Origin: Flaveria trinervia
Taxonomy: Eukaryota; Streptophyta; Magnoliopsida; Asterales; Asteraceae
Length of the DNA stretch: 64,000 nt
Assembly: GCA_025506515.1 (NCBI GenBank)
Contig: CM046456.1
Location: forward strand, 16,969,794 to 17,033,793
Reading direction: 5' to 3'
In this document: positions 56,105 to 64,000 of the stretch, piece after piece
Layout of the letters: every line of letters starts with the position of its first letter
Numbering within the stretch: position 1 is the stretch's first letter
Made by a program: the position numbers and the translations under genes
The notes under the pieces: generated by a model
What the model was told of the DNA's origin: nothing
Databases searched by the model: none
Seen by the model: only the letters and a program-made list of their open reading frames with translations

Positions 56105-58620
56105 ATGGCGTCTATGCAAATTAAACCGCGACACAACTGCGTTTCCTACCTCACTAAATCCCATCTGGACTAAGTTCGATACTGCTATCGATCTTATGGT
56201 TCAGTCCCAATACAACACGGCATTCTTCTGAATCCATTTTACATGCCGAATCCTTGCACCAATTTTGGATGAACGTTACTGTTACCACTGGGGAGAACAA
56301 CACCACATCCTCCGGTCAGTCGTCAACACCAAAGAAGTAGTCATCACTCTGCAATAATCCGCCAAATTCTTCAACTGAATGATGCTATTTCTCCTGTGGA
56401 TATCCGAAGGGAACCATAGATCTATCCTTTGCTCAACATGGATATCAAGGCGATCTCAGTGCCTCCACTATCATGAAGAAACACTTTAATGACGCTGAGC
56501 GCCTGATCTTTCACATGGTGAATGTATGTTTGGCCCCTAAGACGTCGTCTTGGGATCAAATGTCCACCAAATGGCAGCAGGTAATGTTTCTATTCTTGAG
56601 CAACAACCACTTAATTTTCTGAAATAATATTGTTAGAGCTCAAGGATATGGCTCAAAAACTAACTGCCAACCGTTGGATACTATATCCACGATTCATCAT
56701 GGCCATTATTACAGACCAGCTTAATGCTGAGGGACTTGTTGGCTTGGGAGTCCCTGCTACGGCTGTTCTGCCGGAAGTATACTCCCGCACAACTCTGACC
56801 GGACACTCAAAATGGCTGCCAAGCTGCGCAAACCCACGCAGCTGGAACCACAGCCACCACTCCAAATCCAAAGTCCCCACCAAAACACCAAAAAGAAACC
56901 CAAAACGGCTACTCAGGGAATGAGTCCCCTGAGGATGCCCCTGCAACACAAACGCAGGATATATCCACTAGTCCAAACCCCCTAGTGGATACAATGACTC
57001 CTCCAGCCACAGCCGCTCAGGCTTCCTCTCAACAGGAGCCTGCAGCAACCACACAAGGGGTACCTACTTATCTGGGATCTTCCTCACTTGAGGAGATTGC
57101 CATTGAAGAGCACCAACCTCCCCAGGTGCACATTGCTTCTATCCCCTCACCCCAAACAACCGCCCCTCACAGCCCAACTTTAATAGTTGCATAAGTGCTG
57201 ACTCAATTGCACTCCTCACCCCCTCCCCAGAAACCACTTACTACTGGGAATACCTCTACACTTGAGGGGGAGGAACACAGTGCACTTGAGAACCCATAGC
57301 ACACGGGGTTTCCCACTTCTATCTCCTGGTGTAGACAAGGAGCTTAGAATATCTGGTGAGGCTGCCACCTCCTCTGACTCAGCACATGACCAGAGTGAGA
57401 CTGGTAATATTGCTAAGACCTCACTAGAGGCAACAGCTGATGATGGACATGTCCTGAGGCTGGAAGTCCCCAGTACCAAGCACAAGGGGCACATGCACCA
57501 ACTGGTCTACACCCAGTGCATGTAAATCCTGCTCTAAGCAGGAGGTCAGCTGATTCAGCTTTAGCTGATGATGACCTGGGCTTTTTCTATGATGTTCTTG
57601 CCCAGAACACAATCCTTGAAGAGAAAGTCAGTAGGCTGCAAAACCTACTTGACCAACTCTCACAAGGAGAAAGACCATCTGCCTCTATCCACCACAGATG
57701 GCACCTTCACTTGAAGGTTTCCCAAACACCGAGCCACTCCAAAATCCACCACCTGCCTCTGCTTCAGGCCCTACTTCTCAGGAACAGAACCCTCCTGAGC
57801 AAATAGGTGTTGTACTCCAAAATTCCCTCCCTCTCATCACACCCATAATCACTGATATAGTGATCAAAGCCATTGATGAGAGGCTTTCCTCAACATTACA
57901 GCCCTTGTTGATGCTGCTGTCCAAAAGGCTCTTTCTGCGGTACAAACCCCTTCCTCCAATGCAACCAAAAAGGGGGAGAGTACTGCAGTGAAAGAAAAGA
58001 AGAGGAAAAGATCCGAGGAAAAGAAGGAAGCGAAGCAAGCCCAAAAGGAGGAGAAAGAACAGAAAACCAATGCTCACCTACAAGCGGAAGAAAGGTGCTG
58101 ATGAGCACATTGCTGAAGATAAAGCCTTGGAGCTACTGATAAAAGAGGCTGATGCCGAACACAGCAGATCAATGGAAACATCATTGATCAGTTGTTTAGG
58201 CAAGGCCATGACACCAACAAACTTGACTCTGAGATTCGACGACTAGAGATTGAAGACATCCAGAATAGATGGGCAAGTTATGAAGTGTAGAAAGAGAAAG
58301 GCTTGAAATCATGATAAGATTTATTGCAAAATATCTTGGAAGATCAATGATTGAAATCAAAGCTTGGTCCAGGGACAGTATCTTGGCAATCACCACCAAG
58401 ATCTGTTCGTCTGAAGCATACACTAAGGGGCTTGTTATTGAAGCTTTGAATGAAGCGGGTGCTGGGAGCAGGACTGAGCTAGCCAAGCAATCAAAAGCCA
58501 CACTCACCTCAAGGATGCTAGCACAGCCTATCAACAAGAGCTAACCATGGAGGAACAAATCACCTCCTTGCCGGCACAAGACAGCGTCGTACAGACTCAT
58601 TATGGGGAAGTGAACCTCAT
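56105..58620 (+). pseudogene. SireC third ORF (env-position ORF), frameshifted
   Basis: About 840 codons between pol and the 3' LTR. Start MASMQIKPRHNCVSYLTKSH at 56105. The N-terminal domain has a HGYQGDLSASTIMKKHF stretch (about 56440) and NRWILYPRFIMAIITDQL (about 56670), which correspond to GYDGDF...MFPRF in SireA and GYEGDF...MFPRYAQYI in SireB2. A GT-AG-like pair (CAG|GTAATG near 56580 and TGTTAG|AG near 56636) could mark a small intron, or this is an indel region. A Pro/Thr/Ser-rich linker (56830-57500), a leucine heptad stretch (about 57600-57660), a very Lys/Glu-rich helix (about 57990-58090) and a final domain with QSKATLTSRM follow. No membrane segment seen. Many one-base frame changes. 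Function unknown. Confidence 0.7.
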
Positions 58621-58810
58621 GAAGGGATAACAACTCTGTGTCCTGTTCCCAAAACAGAGTTCCCATTCATACTTGCCAAACAAAATTTTGAGGTTCTTCC
58701 CAGGCCGGAGCTTACATGGGTCATCTTCTCTACTGATCAAGAAGGAAAAGACCAACATTTGCCATCAATAAGTGGGAGAATAAATAAGTTAGAGGTTTTG
58801 GCTGCATTGG

Positions 58811-58823
58811 TTCAGGGGGAGTT
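58811..58823 (+). promoter_or_regulatory. SireC polypurine tract
   Basis: TTCAGGGGGAGTT directly before the LTR start TGTTGG. Confidence 0.85.
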
Positions 58824-59710
58824 TGTTGGACCAAAAGAACCAATGAGCCAAGATCAGAAAACCTCTAAGTCCCACATGGTATCACAACAACTGCTGAAAG
58901 CCTCATCAGTAGTTTGACAAGTGCTGAAGACTTCAACAGCTGAAGATCAAGTGCTGAAGACCTCAACAGCTGAAGAACAAAGTGCTGAAGTACAACAGCT
59001 GAAGAACACAAGTGCTGAAGCTGAAAGACCAAAGTACTGAAGTACAACAGCTGAAGAGTTTACAAGTGCTGAAGATCAACAACTGATGTACAAGGTATGA
59101 AGACAAAGACTGAAGGCATCAGCTGATGATATCTACTGAAGTCATCAGCTGATGAAACACCTGAAGGTCAAAGTCTGAAGATCAAGTACTGAAGCCTCAG
59201 TAGTTTGTCACAACTGCTGAAGAGTACTTCTTCAGTAGTTGTGATATCAGTAGTTTTATATTTTATGTTTCAGTAGTTGTTAAAACGACTGAGAGCTGGT
59301 TCTTCAGTCGTTGTAGTTTCAGTAGTTTTATATTTTGTACTTAACATGCTGATATGTTCTCAGTAGTTGTGAACATTTCAGTAGTTTGTTAAGAATTAGT
59401 TATTCTTGTATTAGATCTGCCAGTTGTCACTTCCGTGATAACAGCAGTGATTGTTGCACTCTATATAAGGAGTGACAACTCATTTGTAACGATGATGAAT
59501 GAGATGAATGAATTCAATAAACGATGATTTGATTAGAAATATTCTTCATCCATAAACATTCCTGAAATCAGAAATATATATTCTCTCCCTATAACCGTAT
59601 GCGCTTTTAATGCTTACAAATATCAATTGCTTGCTACAATCTGTCTAATTCTTGTTTGTATCCGCTGCTTTGTATCCTAATACATCAAACTTGTGATCGC
59701 TGATCTGTCA
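58824..59710 (+). repeat. SireC 3' LTR (887 bp)
   Basis: Copy of the 5' LTR. By eye I find about nine or ten 1-base deletions, two 1-base insertions and three or four substitutions relative to it. TATA box at 59462-59468. AATGA target duplication follows. Confidence 0.94.
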
Positions 59711-60063
59711 AATGATTAACAGCTTCCTTTGGGAAGAACACCTCACCTTCTTCATCATCCAGCTGAAGATGTCTATTGATGATGGCCGGAGTGATGAAGA
59801 TTGTTTCTCCTGCACTGTGGCAGACAATGCCTTCTCCCCATCCATAATGACCTTTGGCAGGTCTTCCAGAATTCAAGCAACTGATCTCTAGATGGAGAGT
59901 GGAGGATCAATGGTAAGGGAGGTGAAGTAGTCGATAGAGACAAGAAATGACAAACCTCTGAGAAATGAGGATCTTTCTCAAAGCGTAACAGAGCAACTTG
60001 ATTGTGTTGTCTGTGTAGCTGCATGGTAAAGTTAGGATCATTTCTGTGAGCAAGGTTGGCCAT
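59711..60063 (-). pseudogene. SireB2 third ORF, N-terminal part
   Basis: Start MANLAHRNDPNFTMQLHRQH at 60063 (minus). VCHFLSLSTTSPPLPLIL follows, then after a one-base shift GEGIVCHSAGETIFITPAII and LQLDDEEGEVFFPKEAVNH, which is cut by SireC at 59711. The layout (short N-terminal strand, then 'I...L.L.D..G...FP') equals the start of the SireA third ORF. The reading continues in frame at 48089. Confidence 0.75.
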
Positions 60064-60175
60064 TTTGAAGTAGCTTAAGGACGAAGGAAGAAGAAAGAAA
60101 GAAATTTCAGAGAGAAATTTGGGTTTTTAGATTTGGAGGAAGAACATATGATAGAAAGAGGGGGAAACCGTTGGG

Positions 60176-60660
60176 TTTATATGTGAGAGGGATTTCAGAT
60201 AACGTTTAATGAAAGAGGATAAACTTTGAAATCCGGATGTTGGTCCCACCTCTGAAAAAGTAGTTTACTTTTTGCTCAAAAGGTAGTTTTCTTGGAAGTC
60301 AAAAAGCTTCAGAAGGTTAATTATCTTCGGAAGTTTTAATTAAAAAGCTTCCGAAGCTAAAATGACTTCGGAAGAATTTCTTGAGAGATTTGAAAATTTT
60401 GCTTCGGAAGAAAAATTAATGCTTGAGTGCTTTGTGTGTAAACATACAAAGCTTCCGAGAGTTAATTTTGCTTCGGAAGTAAATGGTCCTTAAAATGAAT
60501 AAGTGTCTGAGACAATATTTAAGCTTCGGAAGATAAATTTTGAAAATTCTCCGAAGGTAAACTTCTTAGACAGTAATTAATTTGAAGGTATGATTACTTC
60601 CGAAGTTGAAAACAAAACTTCCGAAGTATCAAAATTTTTAAAAATCTAAGGAAAGTCTTC
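60176..60660 (-). promoter_or_regulatory. SireB2 internal promoter of the third ORF with CTTCGGAAG array
   Basis: TATA box ATATAAA at 60182-60176 (minus), 113 bp before the ATG at 60063, in CTCACATATAAACCC. Upstream, at about 60305-60625, the palindromic 9-mer CTTCGGAAG/CTTCCGAAG occurs about eight times exactly and twice with one change. The same 9-mer is repeated in the SireB LTRs (44367-44492 and 32955-33160). Confidence 0.6.
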
Positions 60661-60767
60661 AAAAAGAAATTTTCATCCAAAGAAAACATGAGCTTATGAA
60701 AGTGATGAACTAGATAACTTAGGACACACATATTTAAGAAATAATAAGAATTAGTTTTAAGAAAAGC

Positions 60768-62428
60768 TTACTCAAGGTTTATCATCCCAATAGCTGATAT
60801 AAGATATTTAAATCTCTGTCATCAAAAGCCTTTGTAAACAGATCAGCAATTGTTCATCTGTGTGAACCTTGACTAGTTAATTAATCTCTTTCATAGTTAT
60901 CTCTTACTAAATGATACCTGATATTGATGTGCTTTGTCCTTGAGTGTTGTACAGGGTTCTCTGTGATTGAGATAGCACTGTTGTTGTCTACTTGAATGGG
61001 ATTCTCCTTGAAGTTTAATCCATAGTCCAGCATTGATTTTGAATCCAAAGTACTTGAGCACAGCAGCTTGCAGCAGCAATGTATCAGCTTCAGCAGTTGA
61101 TGCAGAGACACAGGATTGTTTCTTGCATTGCCATGAGACAACCCTTCCACCAAGAAATTGACATCCCCCAGATGTAGACTTTGCAGTCATGTTGCAACCA
61201 CCATAATCACTATCTGTATAGGCATACAGGTTGAAGTCAGAATTCTTGGGATACCATAGGCTAAGTGTTGATGCACCCTTGAGGTATCTTAGAATCCTCT
61301 TGACATTGATAAGATGAGACATCTTAGGGTGGGCTTGATATCTTGCACAAATACATGTAGCAAACATGATACCAGGCCTGCTAGCAGTAAGATACATAAG
61401 AGACCCAATCATAGCCCTGTATAAATGCTCATCTACACACTCCCCCTCAAGATCAGGACCAAGAGAGTGGTTTCTGGCTATGGGTGTCTTAGCAATCTTA
61501 CAGTCAGTCATATTAAACCTCTTAAGTATGTCCTGAACATACTTTGACTGACTTATGAAGATGCCATCTTCAACTTGCTGCACTTGAATTCCCAGAATTC
61601 CCCCATGGCACTCATTTCAAATATGTCTTTCATCAGCTTCTCAAAGTCTTTGCAGAGCTTTGGATTAGTTGAACCAAAGATGATGTCATCCACAATACCT
61701 GAACTAGGAATATGTCTTTCCTTTGTCCTTTGATGAAGAGAGTTCCATCTATAGTACCCTCATGTATCCATGTTTACAAAGATACTCAGACAGTGTCTCA
61801 TGCCACTTCCTGGGTGCCTGATGCAGCCCATAGAGAGCTTTGTCAAGCTTGCAAACATGATCAGGATGATCAGGATCTACAAAACCAGGTGGATGTTTGA
61901 CATAACTCCTCATCTATCACTCCATACAAAAAGGCACACTCACACATCAAGTTGAAAAACCTTGAAGTTCTTGGATGCAGCAATGCCAGGAATATCCTAA
62001 CAGCTTCTAATCTTGCCACTGGAGCAAAGACATCAGTGTAGTCAATCCCTTCTTCTTGTGTGTATCATTGAACAACTAGTCTAGCTTTGTTCTTGATGAT
62101 GATGCCTCTATCATATTTCTTGTTCCTAAACACCCATTTGGTTCCAATGGTAGTCTTCCCAGAAGGAAGAGGACAAAGGTTCCACACTTTCTGCCTTTTG
62201 AATTGAAGTAGCTCTTGTTGTATAGCTTCAACCCAACTTCCATCCTTTAGAGCTTCATCAACTTTCTTTGGCTCTATCTGGGACAGAAAACAAGAGTGAA
62301 GACAAACATTTGCTTCATGGGTTTGTCCTCTTGTCTTTACCCCTGAGATAACATCTCCAATGATGTTTGTGGTAGGGTGAGACTTGTGGATCCTAAGCTG
62401 AGGGATCACACAAGTTGTTGAGAAAGAT
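60768..62428 (-). pseudogene. pol: SireB2 reverse transcriptase-RNase H
   Basis: Minus strand. IGTKWVFRNKKYDRGIIIKN (about 62150), then RT in fragments to 61590, with a frame change at the catalytic site: TAT and GTGGATGAC, needed for YVDD, are separated by one extra T near 61700. From 61583 an open stretch has MTDCKIAKTPIARNHSLGPD, ASRPGIMFATCICARYQA, YAYTDSDYGGC, STSGGCQFLGG and SASTAEA, where a one-base shift occurs. The end is GMINLE-stop (TAA at 60768-60770). Domains are closer to consensus than in SireB1. Confidence 0.82.
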
Positions 62429-64000
62429 CTAAATTTGAGAATTTAGATCTAGCAAAGATGTTTCTCCCACCACATCAGCACACTTTTCAAGTGAAACTTG
62501 ATCCAAGCAGTGTGTAACATCATTGATGTTCTCATCTGTGGTGTGGTTAGTGGCATCAAGAAATTCTTGGTCACTGTCACCATCACCATTGTTGTCTTCC
62601 ACAGTTGAGGTGTTCTTATCTGGTTGTAGAGCCTCTGAGCTGGAATTTGAAGGCATACCAGATGTATCAGCTGAAGTTGTCATTGTAGGGTTGATAGAAA
62701 CCTCATTTGCAAAAGTGGTTCCAACTGGAGCTGAAGATATGTGTCTTGAAGATCTTCCTAGCTCAAATCTTGGATCAGGATCATCTGTATTCAAATTTTC
62801 TGCAGCTCCTGAAACATTCTCACAAGATTTGTTAAAAAAGTTGGTAAACAAGTCAAGATCAAACAGCCAATCCGACCAGAACCAGTAACACAAGGTGTGT
62901 GTTCATTGAAAGTCACATTGGCTGACTCCTCAAAAATTCTAGTTCTGAGATTGTATACTCTATAAGCCTTAGCTTGGGAAGAGTATCCAATATAGTGTCC
63001 ATCATATGATTTCTCAGCAAACTTGGCAATTTGATCTTTGGTATTCAAGATGGTGCAAGGACATCAAATGACCTGAGAAAACCAATGAAAGGTCTCCTCT
63101 TGTGCCAAAGTTCATAAGGAGTCTTGCCATGAGTCTTAACTACTAAAACTTTGTTTTGCACATAGCAGGCAGTGTTGACTACCTCTGCCCAAAAGGTGAT
63201 GGGCCGTTTAGAGTCAGACAACATGGTTCTTGCAGCTTCAATCAGTGTCTTGTTTCTCCTCTCAGCAACACCATTTTGCTGAGGAGTCCTGGGAGCACTA
63301 AATTGTCTTGTAATACCCTTTTCATCACAGAATGTGTCAAGGATATGGTTCTTAAATTCGGTTCCTTGATCACATCTTATGATCTTGACCTTGTGATCAG
63401 ATTGATTCTCAATCTTTAAGATGAAATTCTTCAGAATCTCAGGAGTCTCATCCTTAGTTCTAAGGAAGAAAACCCAAGTGAATCTTGTAAAGTCATCTGT
63501 GATCACTAGACAGTATAAGGTCCTTCCTAAACTCATTGCACTGGTGGGGCCAAAGAGATCCATATGTAAAAAGTGTAGGGAGTAGTGATTGAGTTCTTTT
63601 CCTTAGCTTGTGAGATACCTTATGTTGCTTCCCTTTCAGGCATGCAACACAGTGGTCATCACTTGTAAACTCTTTCTTTGGCATTCCAATTACCAAGTCA
63701 TGCTTAATTAACTTATTCATGTTCTTAAAGTTTACATCCACATTATTTTATGCCATAGGAAAGACTCATCACCATTGGCTTTAGACAGAAAGCATGAAAC
63801 TTCTCCAGATTGAGAGGTTTCTTGCAAATCCATCCTGGGGCTCTAAGCAGGATATGCTCATGAGGAATGACCACACCAGGCTTAAGAACAATGACTCATG
63901 CTCAGTAAAGAGCATGTTATGACTCTGATCACAAAAATGAGATACACTCAGAAGATTGTATCCAAGCTCCTTTACAAAGTTTACGTTTTCTATGCTGACC
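62429..64000 (-). pseudogene. pol: SireB2 GAG-pre-integrase, integrase and linker (partial, window end)
   Basis: GAG-pre-integrase NMNKLIKHDLVIGMPKKEF and CVACLKGKQHKVSH (63730-63600); upstream blocks to 64000 are in other frames and are cut by the window. Integrase 63563-63045 is one frame with DDFTRFTWVFF, CDQGTEFKNH and NGVAERRN, so D-D-E is complete. The C-terminal part SYDGHYIGYSSQAKAYRVYN (about 63005) and a Ser/Thr/Asp-rich linker (62893-62429) lead to RT. Frame changes lie near 63050, 62890 and 62425. Confidence 0.83.

Larger units (their letters stand above)
48095..59710 (+). mobile_element. SireC: complete Sirevirus-like copia element, 11.6 kb
   Basis: Plus-strand element with near-identical LTRs (48095-48989 and 58824-59710), target duplication AATGA (48090-48094 and 59711-59715), primer site at 48992, gag, pol, third ORF and polypurine tract in order. 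It is inserted in the third ORF of SireB2; the coding sequence on either side joins in frame across one AATGA. Few LTR substitutions (about 3-4 in 890 bp) suggest the youngest insertion here. Most frames are broken by single-base indels. Confidence 0.93.
43777..64000 (-). mobile_element. SireB2: Sirevirus-like copia element, runs off the window
   Basis: Minus-strand element seen from its GAG-pre-integrase (at the window end) through pol (to 60768), third ORF (60063-44617, interrupted by SireC at 48095-59710), polypurine tract and 3' LTR (43777). Gag, primer site and 5' LTR lie to the right of the window. It has far fewer stops than SireB1. It inserted into L4, which itself sits in SireB1. Confidence 0.82.

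Noticed and set aside
57778..58108. Hydrophobic Leu/Phe/Ser-rich minus-strand frames that look like membrane proteins
   Set aside because: They are the complement of the Lys/Glu-rich helix and linker of the SireC third ORF.

Overview
The window looks like repeat-rich nuclear DNA of a dicot plant. The evidence is one clear intron-containing gene (GT-AG introns, AT-rich introns) surrounded by nested LTR retrotransposons. The mixture of Sirevirus-type Ty1/copia elements with a long extra ORF, a PIF/Harbinger element and long TGTRACA...-type solo LTRs fits an asterid, perhaps Asteraceae. That lineage call is inference from family resemblance, not a match I could run.

The left 7.3 kb is the only ordinary genic part. 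It holds a small PADRE/DUF4228 gene (914-1517, read in three frames, so broken or mis-sequenced) and a seven-exon plastid-type EamA/WAT1-related transporter gene (2415-7241). Its last intron is one base out of phase with the last exon.

From about 8.2 to 31.5 kb is a nest of transposons. An old minus-strand copia remnant (AleD; LTR and RNase H end at 8.2-8.6 kb, gag-protease-integrase at 29.7-31.5 kb) surrounds a PIF/Harbinger remnant (transposase end at 8.65-8.96 kb, Myb/SANT-like ORF1 from 9418). ORF1 is split by an 18.6-kb insertion of a minus-strand Sirevirus-like copia element, SireA (9610-28233). SireA's 3' LTR is itself split by solo LTR L1 (10068-15550, target duplication TGACG), and L1 by solo LTR L2 (10202-12512, target duplication ATGGT). 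L1 carries three striking tandem arrays, one a run of 15 C(UUCG)G-type hairpin units.

From 32.9 kb to the window end is a second nest. SireB1 (plus strand, heavily decayed) may have landed in the first exon of a gene. It is interrupted by solo LTR L3 (39369-42095, target duplication CTCAC) and then by an LTR fragment L4 (43493-43776). SireB2, a second member of the same family on the minus strand (43777 to beyond 64000), landed in L4. SireB2's third ORF is cut by the full-length element SireC (48095-59710, target duplication AATGA), which is the youngest layer.

The most interesting theme is the third ORF lying between pol and the 3' LTR in SireA, SireB2 and SireC (a terminal fragment survives in SireB1). 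Homologous, very diverged ORFs of roughly 850-1270 codons sit in the position of the Sirevirus env-like gene but show no membrane segment that I can see. Each has its own TATA box just upstream, and upstream of each TATA box is an array of a short, mostly palindromic motif that is also repeated in the LTR of the same element. The motif differs between families. This suggests an internal promoter that shares cis-elements with the LTR promoter. Single-base indels outnumber substitutions between the two SireC LTRs, which warns that some frameshifts in this window may be consensus errors.
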